A DNA stretch of 64,000 nucleotides. Origin: Solirubrobacteraceae bacterium (GTDB taxonomy: Bacteria; Actinomycetota; Thermoleophilia; Solirubrobacterales; Solirubrobacteraceae). A model generated the notes under the pieces. The model was not told the origin of the DNA. It saw only the letters and a program-made list of their open reading frames with translations, and made no database searches. The stretch lies in contig JALNWQ010000003.1 in assembly GCA_023230855.1 (NCBI GenBank), positions 186,001-250,000 of the forward strand, given 5' to 3'. This document shows positions 1-8,997 of this stretch, one piece after another; within the stretch, counting starts at the first letter, position 1, and each line of letters starts with the position of its first letter. A program made the translations under genes and the position numbers.

Positions 1-3000
1 GCGACCTGCACCTGCCGGTGCGTCCCGGCGGCGACGTGCCGCTGCTGCTGGGGATGCTCCACGTCGTCGAGCGCGACGGGCTGACCGACGAGGCCTGCAT
101 CGCCGCGCGGACCGAGGGGTGGGACGCGTTGCGCGAGCAGGTCGCCGCGTGGCCGCCGGAGCGCGCCGCCGACGCGTCCGGGGTCGCGGTCCCGCTGATC
201 GAGGAGGCCGCACGACGGTTCGCGCGCGCGGGGTCGGCGATGGCGCTGTGGACGATGGGCGCCAACCAGTCGACGGTCGGCACCGACAAGAACCGGGCGC
301 TCCACGCGCTCTGCCTCGTCACCGGCCAGATCGGCCGGCCGGGCACCGGGCCGCTGTCGCTCACCGGGCAGCCCAACGCGATGGGCGGCCGCGAGGTCGG
401 CGGGCTCGCGACGCTCCTGCCCGGCTACCGCGACGCCCGCGACCCGGACGACCGCGCCGCGGTCGAGGCGTACTGGGACCTGCCCGACGACGCGGCGGGG
501 ATCAGCGACGCCCCGGGGCTCGTCGCGACCGACCTCATCGACGCGCTGCACGACGGCACGGTGAAGGCCGTGTGGGTCATGGCGACGAACCCGGCGGTGA
601 GCCTCCCCGACAGCCACAAGGTGCGCGAGGCGCTGGAGCGCGCCGAGCTCCTCGTCGTGCAGGACGCCTACCACCCGACCGAGACGTCGAGCCTGGCGCA
701 CCTCGTCCTGCCCGCCGCGCAGTGGCCGGAGAAGGCGGGCACGATGACCGGGTCGGAGCGCCGCGTGACGCTCATGCGCCCCGCGCTCACCCCGCCCGGC
801 GAGGCCCGCGACGACTGGCGGATCATCGCCGCGCTCGGCCGCGCCCTCGGCTGGGAGGAGCACTTCGCGTGGCCGGACGCCGCGGCGGTGCACGCCGAGT
901 TCGTCGGCCTGACCGCCGGCCGGGTGTGCGACCAGTCCGGGCTCACCCACGCGCGCCTGGGACGCGACGGCAGCGTCCGCTGGCCGTACACGCCGCAGGA
1001 CGCCGCCCGCGCCGACCGGGCCCGCGGGATCGTCTCCGCCGACGCCGACGCGGTCGACCGGGTCGACCGCGACCCGCAGGTGATCGACGCGTCCGACGCC
1101 GCGCCGGCCACGGGACCGGACGCGCCCACGGACGGCCCCTCCTCGGCCGACCTCGTGCCGACCGCGTTCGATCCCACGACCCACCGTCCACGGCTGTACG
1201 AGGACGGCGCGTACCCCACCCCGTCCGGGCGGGCCCGGCTGGGGACGCTCGACGCCGGGCCGATCGCCGAGGCCCCGGACGACGACCATCCGCTCGTGCT
1301 CACCACCGGGCGCGTCGGCGGCCAGTGGCACACGATGACCCGCACCGGCCGGTCGCCGGAGCTCCTCGCCGCCGATCCCGAGCCGTTCGTCGAGCTGCAC
1401 CCCGACGACGCCGGTCGCGCCGGGATCACCGACGGCGAGCGGGTCCGGATCGCGTCGCGTCGCGGCCACGTCGTCGTGCGCGCCCGGGTCGTCGACGACG
1501 GCCCGGTCCCGCCGGGGGTCGCGTTCGCCGCGTTCCACTGGGGCGCGCTGCACGCGCCCGCCGGGGCGGGCCAGGTCAACGGGGTGAGCCACGACGCGAC
1601 CGACCCGGTGTCCCGTCAGCCCGAGCTCAAGGCGATGGCGGTGCGCGTCGAGCCGCTCGTCGCCGAGATCGACCGTCCGGTCCGGGGTCGCCGTCCGCGT
1701 CGCGAGCGGCTCGTCGTGATCGGCGGCGGGATGGCGTCGGTGGCGGTCCTCGAGGCGGCGTTCGCGCACCGCCCGTCGGCGTCGTGGCGGACGACGATCC
1801 TCGCCGGCGAGCCGGACCCGCCGTACGACCGGGTGCGGATCTCGCAGCTCGTCGGCCCCGACCCCCGCGTCGACGTCGTGCTGCGTCCGCCGGAGTGGTA
1901 CGCGGCGCACGACATCGACCTGCGGCTGTCGACGTGGGTGCGGACGATCGACGTCGACTCCCGCGAGGTCGTCCTGCGCAGCGGCGAGCGCGTGCCGTAC
2001 GACAAGGCGGTGATCTGCACCGGGTCGCAGCCGGCGATGCCGCCGATCCCGGGCCTCGACCTGGGCGGGGTCATCCCGTTCCGCACCCGCGCCGACGCGG
2101 CCCGGCTCAACGCCGAGGTGCGTCCCGGGGCGATGGTCACCGTCATCGGCGGTGGCCTGCTCGGCCTGGAGGCGGCGGTCGGGATGGCCGCGCACGGTGC
2201 GTCGGTCACCATCGTGCACCTCGGCGACCGGCTCATGGAGCGCCAGCTCGACCGGGGCGCCGCACGGCTCCTGGAGCGACGGATCCGCGAGCGCGGGATC
2301 CAGTTGCTCCTGGGGCAGCGGACCGAGCGCCTCGTCGGCGGCGCCCGGGTGAGCGGGGTGCGGTTCGCCGACGGTGACGAGCTGGCGACCGACCTCGTCG
2401 TCATGGCGACCGGGATCCGGCCCGAGATCGGGGTGGCGCTGAAGGCGGGGCTCGACTGCGTCGGCGGGATCGTCGTCGACGACGAGCTCCGCACGAGCGC
2501 CCCGGGCGTGTGGGCGGTCGGGGAGTGCGCCGAGCACCGCGGGGTCGTCTACGGCCTGTGGGCGCCGATCGCCGCCCAGTCGCGGGTGGCCGGGGCGACG
2601 CTCGCCGGGCGACCGGCGGCGTACCAGGGCAGCTCGCTGGCGACGACGTTGAAGGTCGCGGGGATCGACCTCTTCGCCTGTGGGCGCCCGTGGGCGGACA
2701 CCGACGACGACGAGATCGACGAGCTCATGTCGATCGACACCCGGCGCGGGATCTACCGGCGGGCGGCGTTGCGCGACGGGCGCCTGGAGGGCGCGGTGCT
2801 GCTCGGCGACCTGGAGCTGTCGGGGACGCTCACCGAGCTCGCCGGCGGTGGTCCCGCCCCGAACGGCGCGCCGACGCCGGGAGAGCCGGTCCCGGACGAC
2901 ATCGCCGACGCGGTCAGCGGCGCCTCCGCGGGCGGCGCGGACGGCGCGGGTGGTGCGGGCGGGGTCCCCGACGACCGACTCGTCTGCGCCTGCAACGACG

Positions 3001-3152
3001 TGCGCGCCGGCGCGATCCGCGCGGCCCGGGACGACGGTTGCGCGACCCTCGCGGCGGTGCGGGAGCGCACCGGTGCGTCGGGCGGGTGCGGCGGCTGCGC
3101 GTCGCGGGTGGAGGCGCTGCTCGGCGAGCGGGCGCGGGTGGCGGCGGACTGA
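1..3152 (+). CDS. Assimilatory nitrate reductase fused to FAD/NAD(P)H reductase and BFD [2Fe-2S] domain (5' partial)
   Basis: Reduces nitrate to nitrite in the cytoplasm, probably with NAD(P)H as direct donor. The reading frame is open at the left edge, so the N-terminal iron-sulfur part of the molybdopterin domain lies outside the window; the GTG at 18 is internal. The visible chain runs: C-terminal part of a NasA/NarB-type molybdopterin oxidoreductase with its dinucleotide-binding subdomain (to about residue 545 counted from position 18), a two-Rossmann FAD/NAD oxidoreductase resembling the N-terminus of NirB (VVIGGGMAS and VTVIGGGLLGLEA motifs, about 565-900), and a C-terminal BFD-like domain with CxC and CxxC cysteine pairs (about 990-1035). 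Usually the reductase is a separate NasB/NasC subunit. The molybdenum cofactor genes that follow fit this role. Confidence 0.88.
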   Translation, partial: DLHLPVRPGGDVPLLLGMLHVVERDGLTDEACIAARTEGWDALREQVAAWPPERAADASGVAVPLIEEAARRFARAGSAMALWTMGANQSTVGTDKNRALHALCLVTGQIGRPGTGPLSLTGQPNAMGGREVGGLATLLPGYRDARDPDDRAAVEAYWDLPDDAAGISDAPGLVATDLIDALHDGTVKAVWVMATNPAVSLPDSHKVREALERAELLVVQDAYHPTETSSLAHLVLPAAQWPEKAGTMTGSERRVTLMRPALTPPGEARDDWRIIAALGRALGWEEHFAWPDAAAVHAEFVGLTAGRVCDQSGLTHARLGRDGSVRWPYTPQDAARADRARGIVSADADAVDRVDRDPQVIDASDAAPATGPDAPTDGPSSADLVPTAFDPTTHRPRLYEDGAYPTPSGRARLGTLDAGPIAEAPDDDHPLVLTTGRVGGQWHTMTRTGRSPELLAADPEPFVELHPDDAGRAGITDGERVRIASRRGHVVVRARVVDDGPVPPGVAFAAFHWGALHAPAGAGQVNGVSHDATDPVSRQPELKAMAVRVEPLVAEIDRPVRGRRPRRERLVVIGGGMASVAVLEAAFAHRPSASWRTTILAGEPDPPYDRVRISQLVGPDPRVDVVLRPPEWYAAHDIDLRLSTWVRTIDVDSREVVLRSGERVPYDKAVICTGSQPAMPPIPGLDLGGVIPFRTRADAARLNAEVRPGAMVTVIGGGLLGLEAAVGMAAHGASVTIVHLGDRLMERQLDRGAARLLERRIRERGIQLLLGQRTERLVGGARVSGVRFADGDELATDLVVMATGIRPEIGVALKAGLDCVGGIVVDDELRTSAPGVWAVGECAEHRGVVYGLWAPIAAQSRVAGATLAGRPAAYQGSSLATTLKVAGIDLFACGRPWADTDDDEIDELMSIDTRRGIYRRAALRDGRLEGAVLLGDLELSGTLTELAGGGPAPNGAPTPGEPVPDDIADAVSGASAGGADGAGGAGGVPDDRLVCACNDVRAGAIRAARDDGCATLAAVRERTGASGGCGGCASRVEALLGERARVAAD

Positions 3153-3178
3153 GCGCTCCACAGGGCGTCCCACGGTCC

Positions 3179-3204
3179 CGGTGGCGGCGGGCCCACCGCC
3201 ACCG
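3179..3204. terminator. GC hairpin between convergent genes
   Basis: Perfect 9-bp inverted repeat (CGGTGGCGG ... CCGCCACCG) with an 8-base loop, placed between the ends of the nitrate reductase gene and the convergent gene at 3221. No T-tract follows. Probably stops transcription from both sides. Confidence 0.5.
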
Positions 3205-3220
3205 CGCACGGGTCGGGCGA

Positions 3221-4027
3221 TCAGCCGGCGGGCACGGGGGCCGGCGCGGTCGGCGTCGTGGGCGCCGGATCGGTCGGCGTCGTCGGCTCGGGCTGCGGCT
3301 GCGGGTCCGGCTGCGGCTCGGGCTTCGGATCCGGCTTCGGATCCGGGGTGACCGCGTCGAGCGCCTTCTCGACCCGGCGCTCGCTGCGGTCCAGCTCGTC
3401 CGCGAGCGTCTCGACGAACGCCTCGTGGGCGGCGTCCTGCGCGGGCTTCAGCGCGTCGGTGACGTCCGACGGCTCGACGTCGAGCGCGTCGGCGAACGCC
3501 TTCACGAACCGCTGGATCCCGTCGTCGGGCTGCGGGACGCCGGGCCGGTCGTCACCGGGACGCCCGTCGTCGGGCGCGCCGGCGCCGGGCGAGCGGGTCG
3601 CGGCCGATCCGTCGTCGGGCGTCGCCTCGCCGTCATCCGACGACGCGCCGTCCTGCGGGGTGGCGGCGCCGTCGTCCGGCGTCGCGCCCTCGACGGCGTC
3701 ACGGGCCTGCTCCAGCGCCCGGAACAGCTGCCACTTCGACGCGCCGAGCTCCTCGGCGTACCGATCCAGCGCGGCCTCGCCGGACTCGGAGAACGCCTCG
3801 CGGAGCGCGGAGCGCAGCTCCTTCTTGCCGACGTCCAGCTCCTTGGCCAGGCGCCGCAGGTCCTGCTTGTCGCCGTGGTGCTTGCCGGGCGCCCGGTCGT
3901 GGTGGGCGGGCGCGTCGCCCGGGGTGGTGGCGCGGTCCGGGACGGCGACGGCGCCGGTGGCCCCGATCGTGCCGGCGGCGGTGGCGCCGGCGGTCAACAG
4001 GGCCAGGGTCTTCGTGCGAGCGGTCAT
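3221..4027 (-). CDS. Secreted Pro/Asp-rich protein of unknown function
   Basis: Not recognised. The start is the ATG at 4027, preceded by a perfect GGAGGAGGT-type ribosome site; this gives 268 residues. Residues 1-30 look like a signal peptide (MTARTKTLALLTAGATAAG, then small residues). A charged helical region (about 45-115, KELDVGKKELRSALREAF) follows, then a low-complexity stretch of PDDGxA-type repeats. A second helical piece comes next, and the end is rich in PDPKPEP-type dipeptides, as in cell-wall-spanning tails. The two helical pieces resemble each other (KELDVGKKELRSALREAFSE and DELDRSERRVEKALDAV), which suggests an old duplication. An exported wall-associated protein is my inference. 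Confidence 0.7.
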   Translation of the reverse strand: MTARTKTLALLTAGATAAGTIGATGAVAVPDRATTPGDAPAHHDRAPGKHHGDKQDLRRLAKELDVGKKELRSALREAFSESGEAALDRYAEELGASKWQLFRALEQARDAVEGATPDDGAATPQDGASSDDGEATPDDGSAATRSPGAGAPDDGRPGDDRPGVPQPDDGIQRFVKAFADALDVEPSDVTDALKPAQDAAHEAFVETLADELDRSERRVEKALDAVTPDPKPDPKPEPQPDPQPQPEPTTPTDPAPTTPTAPAPVPAG

Positions 4028-4365
4028 GCGGAGTACCTCCTCCGATCGTTCGTGCGAATCACGGCCGGCGACGGGGTCCGTCGACCGACCGCGGCACACG
4101 ATCGGGGCCAGGCCTGAACCCCGGATAACGGTGTCGGGATCCCCCTGTGGGAGGGCGATCGAGGGCCGTCCGACCGGGCGGCGCTCCGTCGTTCGAGCCG
4201 CTCGGACCCGGCCGACCCGAGCGTCGCCACGCCAGCCCCACGGAAGGGCGCCACCACGTCCGATCGGCGGCCGGACGCCCCCACGAATGGCGGACGGCGG
4301 GCCGGTCGACTTCGACAGCGGGACAACATCCGCGGCGGGGGCCCGGACTAGCCTGTCGGGGCACG
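4028..4365. other. Divergent intergenic region, 338 bp
   Basis: Lies between two genes read outward. It holds the strong ribosome site of the minus-strand gene at its left end. A TAGCCT just before the plus-strand gene could be a -10 element, but I find no matching -35. I see no RNA gene or convincing operator. Confidence 0.4.
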
Positions 4366-4668
4366 ATGCTCGACACGCCGACCCCGTTGCCGGAAGCCCC
4401 GCGGACCGTCGTCCAGCGCGACGGGGAGCGGCTGGCCCCCGGCGCCGGCGCGCCGCTGCTCCTCGACGGGTTCCGCCTGGTCGGGACCGTCGACGACGTG
4501 CCGCCGCGACGGACGCGCAGCACGACCGTGCAGGGTCGCTCGATCGCGATCCGCCGTCGCGGATGCGGGTTCGCGGCCACCGAGGCCCGAGGCGCGCAGA
4601 CGGATGCCGTCCACGAGATCGTCGAGCGCGACCACCTGCTCTACGTCCGCGTCCGCGACGACGCGTAG
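4366..4668 (+). CDS. Small protein of unknown function
   Basis: 100 residues from the ATG at 4366 to a TAG stop, with the strong third-position G/C bias of real genes here. No family recognised. There is no signal peptide or membrane segment. The middle is basic (RRTRSTTVQGRSIAIRRRG) and the end is acidic-hydrophobic (HEIVERDHLLYVRVRDD). The ribosome site is weak (GGGG six bases upstream). It stands alone and converges on the Moco fusion gene. The call rests on codon bias only. Confidence 0.45.
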   Translation: MLDTPTPLPEAPRTVVQRDGERLAPGAGAPLLLDGFRLVGTVDDVPPRRTRSTTVQGRSIAIRRRGCGFAATEARGAQTDAVHEIVERDHLLYVRVRDDA

Positions 4669-4687
4669 CCCGCCCCGGCGGGCCTCG

Positions 4688-6562
4688 CTATCGCCGCAGC
4701 AGGCGAACCGCGTGGTCGACGACCGGCGCGAGGACCGGGAGCGCCTCGCCGGCCGCCTTCGGGCTGCCGGGCAGGTTGACGACGAGCGTGCGGCCCCGGA
4801 TGGCGGCCACCCCGCGCGACAGCGGCCACGCGTGGGTGTGCTCCCGCGACGCCAGCCGCAGCGCCTCGGCGATCCCGGGCACCGGCCGGTCGCACACCGC
4901 GAGCGTCGCCTCGGGCGTCACGTCGTCGACGGTGCAGCCGGTGCCGCCCGCGGTGAGGACGAGGTCGCAGCCCTCGTCGTCGGCCAGGCGGCGCAGCTCG
5001 CCCGCGATCGCGTCGGCGTCGTCGGCGACCCGGCAGACGGTGACGACGTCGACGCCGAGCGCGACGGCGAGCGCCCGCAGCGCGACGGTCCCCGGGTCGT
5101 CCGGATCGGGGTCGACCGCGCGCGACGTGCTGACGGTGAGCAGCCCGGCCCGCACCGGCGGGTCGAGCGGTCGGCGCGCGTCGCGGGGCGCGGCGGCGCC
5201 GGGGGTCGCCGGGGTGTCGACCGGTGTGGCTCCCTGGATCGGTGGGTAGGCGACCGGCACGGGGCCGAGGGCCGACGCGGCGTCGGGCGACGCGGCGACG
5301 TCCCGGACCGGACCGTCTGCGCCGGCGTTCCCGTGACCGCCGTCGTCCCACGGCGCCGGTCCGGCGAAGTCCCCGGTCCGCCCACCGGTCTTGGCGACGA
5401 GCGTCACCGGACCGACGGCGATCCCGCGCTCCACGCCCTTGACCATGTCGTAGACGTTGATCGCCGCCACGAGCGCCGCGGTCATCGCCTCGATCTCGAC
5501 CCCCGTCCGGCCGACGGTGCGCGCCTCGGCCTCGATCCGCACCTGGCCGCGCCCCGGCACGACCTCGGCCCGCACGTCGACCTTCGTCAACGGCAACGGA
5601 TGTGCGAGCGGCACGAGGTCGGGCACGCGCTTGGCCGCGGTGATCCCCGCGATCCGCGCCACCCCCAGCACGTCTCCCTTGGGCAGGTCGCCCCGCCGCA
5701 CGAGCTCGGCCGTCGCCGGGGTCATCGACAGCATCGCCGCGGCGACCGCCCGCCGCTCCGTCACGCGCTTGCCGCCGACGTCGACCATCGTCGCGCCACC
5801 GTCCGGCCCGAGGTGCGGCAGCGGCCCGCCCGGATGCCGCTCCCCCGGCTCGCCCGACGCGCCGACCGGAGCCACCGGCGCACCCGTCGGCACCGTCCCC
5901 TCGACCCGGCGTCGCTCGTCCCCGTCGACCTCCTCCTTCCAGATCGGGGCCTCGGCCTTGATCCGGTCCAGCGCCTCGCGCGCCGCGGCGAACGCCTCGC
6001 CGCGGTGCGGGGTCGACACCGCCACGACGACGGCGGGCTCCGGCCACGGCACCGCCCCCACCCGGTGCTGCGCCGCGATCGCGAGCGCCCCGTGTCGTGC
6101 CGCCACCTCGTCGAGGATCGCGGCGATCCGCTCCCGCGCCATCTCGACGTGCGCCTCGTAGTCCAGCCGCGGCACGTCCCGCGGCGTGCCGCTGAACGTC
6201 ACGATCGCCCCCGCCGCACGGTCCGCCACCCGTGCGTGCAACGCCGCCTGGTCGATCGGGCCGTCGACGACGTCGGCGTGGATCCGCGGACCGTCGGCCG
6301 CGCCGCCGCTGACCGGCGGGATGACCGCGACCTCGTCGCCGTCGGCGAGCCGCGTGTCGGCCGGGGCGTACTCGCGGTTGACCGCCAACGCGATCTGCTC
6401 CGGCGCCAACGGGCACGCCTCTCCCGCCTGCGCGAACGCGGCGTCCAACGCGTCCTGCGCCGTCGCGCCCACCGGCAACGACACCGAGAACCGGTCACGA
6501 CCCGCCCGCTGCCGCAACACGGCGAACAACCGCACGTCGATCGTCATCAGGGCGTCGGCCAT
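4688..6562 (-). CDS. Four-domain molybdenum cofactor protein MoaD-MoaE-MoaC-MogA
   Basis: One 624-residue chain carries four normally separate steps. Residues 1-87 are a MoaD ubiquitin-like sulfur carrier ending in PPVSGG. Residues 92-225 are MoaE, the large subunit of molybdopterin synthase, with HRVG and the PIWKEE lysine. Residues 248-402 are MoaC, cyclic pyranopterin monophosphate synthase (MVDVGGK, PLAHPLPLTKV). Residues 471-624 are MogA/MoaB, molybdopterin adenylyltransferase (TAGGTG, LPGSPKA). A Pro/Ala/Asp-rich linker (405-470) separates the last two. MoaD must end in free Gly-Gly to take up sulfur, so cleavage after G87 is expected, as is known for mycobacterial MoaX. A second possible start is M6. 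Moco synthesis for the adjacent nitrate reductase is the obvious role. Confidence 0.9.
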   Translation of the reverse strand: MADALMTIDVRLFAVLRQRAGRDRFSVSLPVGATAQDALDAAFAQAGEACPLAPEQIALAVNREYAPADTRLADGDEVAVIPPVSGGAADGPRIHADVVDGPIDQAALHARVADRAAGAIVTFSGTPRDVPRLDYEAHVEMARERIAAILDEVAARHGALAIAAQHRVGAVPWPEPAVVVAVSTPHRGEAFAAAREALDRIKAEAPIWKEEVDGDERRRVEGTVPTGAPVAPVGASGEPGERHPGGPLPHLGPDGGATMVDVGGKRVTERRAVAAAMLSMTPATAELVRRGDLPKGDVLGVARIAGITAAKRVPDLVPLAHPLPLTKVDVRAEVVPGRGQVRIEAEARTVGRTGVEIEAMTAALVAAINVYDMVKGVERGIAVGPVTLVAKTGGRTGDFAGPAPWDDGGHGNAGADGPVRDVAASPDAASALGPVPVAYPPIQGATPVDTPATPGAAAPRDARRPLDPPVRAGLLTVSTSRAVDPDPDDPGTVALRALAVALGVDVVTVCRVADDADAIAGELRRLADDEGCDLVLTAGGTGCTVDDVTPEATLAVCDRPVPGIAEALRLASREHTHAWPLSRGVAAIRGRTLVVNLPGSPKAAGEALPVLAPVVDHAVRLLRR

Positions 6563-6627
6563 GCGGGTGATTCTCCCCGATGGCGACGAGCGCGCGCCCC
6601 CGTGCCGTGATCGTCAGAGTGCCGCCG

Positions 6628-6954
6628 ATGGCGTGGGTGTTCCTCGGCGCGGCGATCATGAGCGAGATCACGGCGACGTTGTCGCTGCGACAGTCCGAGG
6701 GGTTCAGCCGGATCGGGTGGTCGGTGATCGTCGTCGTCGGCTACTCCGTGTCGTTCTTCCTCCTGTCGCAGGCGCTGCAGCGCGGGATGAGCCTGGCCGT
6801 CGCCTACGGCATCTGGTCGGCGATCGGCGTCACCGCGATCGCGATCATCGGGTGGGTCGCGTTCCACGAGGGCCTGTCGGGACTGCAGATCGCCGGCATC
6901 GCGCTCGTCGCCGCCGGGGTCGCCGCGCTCCAGAGCGGCGGCGTCGCGCACTGA
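6628..6954 (+). CDS. SMR-family multidrug/cation efflux protein
   Basis: Small drug/proton antiporter of the inner membrane, 108 residues. The ATG at 6628 was chosen because MAWVFLGAAIMSEITAT aligns with the first helix of EmrE/QacE; the longer frame from 6580 adds a non-conserved basic stretch. Four membrane helices are visible. The essential membrane glutamate is E13, followed by the family pattern LRQSEGFSRI. Length is normal for the family. It is read divergently from the Moco fusion, 65 bases away. Its substrate cannot be told from sequence; guanidinium export is a known role of some relatives. Confidence 0.85.
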   Translation: MAWVFLGAAIMSEITATLSLRQSEGFSRIGWSVIVVVGYSVSFFLLSQALQRGMSLAVAYGIWSAIGVTAIAIIGWVAFHEGLSGLQIAGIALVAAGVAALQSGGVAH

Positions 6955-6964
6955 CCCGGTTCGG

Positions 6965-8182
6965 TCAGTCGACGCCCGGGTCGCCGGCGCTGACCACCCG
7001 CGTCGCCGACGCCTTCCACGCCGCCGTGACCGGGGCGCCGACGGCGAGGCCGAGCCGTCCGACCGCGTCGACGGTGACCTCGGCGGTCAATGGTTGACCG
7101 GCGAGCAACCCGACGCGCATCCGGTTGCCGACGGTCGTGAGCGACGTGACGGTGGCCGGCAGCGCGTTGCGGGCGGATCCGGCGGCCGGTCCGCCCCCGC
7201 CGCCCGGTCCGTCCCCGACGACGGAGCCGCCCGAACGACCCTCGACGCCCGGCCCACCCTCGACGCCGGCGACGCCCCCACCGCCCGACCCGTCCACCGC
7301 ATGGAGGGTGATCTCCCACGGGTGGACGCTGACGGCGACCGGACCGCGGCCGGCGTCGGTGCTCAGCAGGACGCCGCCGCCGTCCAGGTCGATCCGCGTG
7401 AGCCCGTGGTCGGCCGGGGCCGCCGTCCCCGTGAGGACCACCGCCCCGCTCATCTCGGCGATGAACGCGGTGGCCGGGGACGCCGCGATCGCGGTGGCCG
7501 CCCCGCGCTGCACGATCCGGCCGCGGTCGATGATCGCGACCGTCGTGGCGAGCGTCGCCGCCTCGACGAAGTCGTGGGTGACGAGCAGCGCGGGGACGTC
7601 GTGCTCGCGCAGCACGTCGGCGAGCTCGCGGGTCGCGCGGCCGCGGGTGGTGGCGTCGAGCGCCGACAGCGGCTCGTCGAGGAGCAGCACCCGGGGCCGC
7701 CGCACGACGGCGCGGGCGAGCGCGACGCGTTGTCGCTCGCCGCCCGACAGCCGGTCGGGGTGGGCGTCGGCGAGGCGCCCGACCCCGAACCGCTCGAGCG
7801 TCGTGATCGCCAGGTCGCGGCGCTCCCGGCGGGGCACGTCGCGCAGGCCGTAGGCGACGTTGCGCCACGCCGACAGGTGCGGGAACAGTGCGTGGTCCTG
7901 GAAGAGGTAGCCGCACGAGCGGGCCTCCGGGGGGACCGCGACGCCCCGGTCGCGCGCGACCCACGTCTCTCCCGCGCAACGCACGACGCCCTCGTCGGGC
8001 CGCAGCAGCCCGGCGACGATCCGCAGCACCGTGCTCTTGCCGGCCCCCGACGGGCCGACGAGCGCCAGGCACGCCCCGGGCGCGACGTCCAGCGCGACGT
8101 CGAGCGCGACGTCGCGCAACCGGTGACGGGCCGTGACCGACAGTCCGCGGTCGTCCTGGTCGACGGGGGTCGCGCCGGTCAT
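6965..8182 (-). CDS. modC: Molybdate ABC transporter ATPase with TOBE domain
   Basis: ATP-hydrolysing subunit that drives molybdate import. 405 residues. Walker A is GPSGAGKST (43-51), the Q-loop glutamine is at 95, the signature is LSGGE (145-149), Walker B is VLLLDE (165-170) and the switch histidine is H203. The C-terminal third is a TOBE/Mop-type domain preceded by a Gly-rich insert (about 305-345), which makes the protein longer than typical ModC. Its start overlaps the stop of modB by four bases (ATGA). Residues 24-33 contain a tandem DVALDVAL repeat from a 12-base duplication. Identity rests mainly on the ModB and ModA neighbours. Confidence 0.9.
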   Translation of the reverse strand: MTGATPVDQDDRGLSVTARHRLRDVALDVALDVAPGACLALVGPSGAGKSTVLRIVAGLLRPDEGVVRCAGETWVARDRGVAVPPEARSCGYLFQDHALFPHLSAWRNVAYGLRDVPRRERRDLAITTLERFGVGRLADAHPDRLSGGERQRVALARAVVRRPRVLLLDEPLSALDATTRGRATRELADVLREHDVPALLVTHDFVEAATLATTVAIIDRGRIVQRGAATAIAASPATAFIAEMSGAVVLTGTAAPADHGLTRIDLDGGGVLLSTDAGRGPVAVSVHPWEITLHAVDGSGGGGVAGVEGGPGVEGRSGGSVVGDGPGGGGGPAAGSARNALPATVTSLTTVGNRMRVGLLAGQPLTAEVTVDAVGRLGLAVGAPVTAAWKASATRVVSAGDPGVD

Positions 8183-8997
8183 CCCCGAACCCCGCCGACG
8201 ACGGCGCCGCGACCGACGATCCGGACGGTGAGCAGCACGGCCGCCGACAGCGAGACGAGGACCGCCGACAGTCCCAGCGCCCCGTCGAAGTCGGTCGCGA
8301 ACCGCTCGTAGATCGCCAGCGGCGCGGTCTGCGTGATGTCGCGGAACGACCCGGCGAACATCAACGTCGCCCCGAACTCGCCGAGCGCGCGGCCCCACGC
8401 GAGCGCCAGGCCGGTGATGAGCCCTCCGCGGGCCACCGGGATCGCGACCCGCAGCCACGTGCGCAGCTCGCCGGCGCCGAGCGTCCGCGACGCGTCGAGC
8501 CACCGCCGGTCGACCGCCTCGAACGCCGCCTGCGCCTGGCGCAGGTAGAACGGCGCGGCGACGAACACCAGCGCGGTCACCACCCCGGCCGTGGTGAGCA
8601 CCGGTTGCAGGCCCAGGTCCCCGAGCGGCCGTCCGACGATCCCCTGGGGGCCGAACGCCGCCAGCAGTCCGATCCCCGCGACCGCCGGTGGCATGACCAA
8701 CGGCAGCTCGACGAGGGTGATGACGACCGACCGCCCGCGGAACCGGCGGGTCGCCAGGAGCCACGCGGCGGGGGTGCCGACGACGACGATGATCGCCGCC
8801 GCGATGCTCGTGCAGACGAGGCTCAGCCGCAGCGCGTCCTGGGCCGACGGGTCGCGCAACCCGTCGAGCAGCGCCCCGGGGGAGCTGCGGACGAAGATCG
8901 CGACGACCGGGAAGGTGAGGAACGCGACGACGACGGTGAGCGCCACGACGAGCGCGGCGACGAACGCCGCGCGCCGCGCCGTGGCGCCCGCGCTCAC
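8179..8997 (-). CDS. modB: Molybdate ABC transporter permease
   Basis: Membrane subunit of the molybdate importer, 272 residues with about six helices. The cytoplasmic EAA loop is present (DASRTLGAGELRTWLRVAIP, then GRALGEFG), and the ELPLVMPPAVAGIGLL segment is typical of ModB. It overlaps modA at its start and modC at its end by four bases each, so the three genes are probably co-translated. Confidence 0.92.
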   Translation of the reverse strand: MSAGATARRAAFVAALVVALTVVVAFLTFPVVAIFVRSSPGALLDGLRDPSAQDALRLSLVCTSIAAAIIVVVGTPAAWLLATRRFRGRSVVITLVELPLVMPPAVAGIGLLAAFGPQGIVGRPLGDLGLQPVLTTAGVVTALVFVAAPFYLRQAQAAFEAVDRRWLDASRTLGAGELRTWLRVAIPVARGGLITGLALAWGRALGEFGATLMFAGSFRDITQTAPLAIYERFATDFDGALGLSAVLVSLSAAVLLTVRIVGRGAVVGGVRG

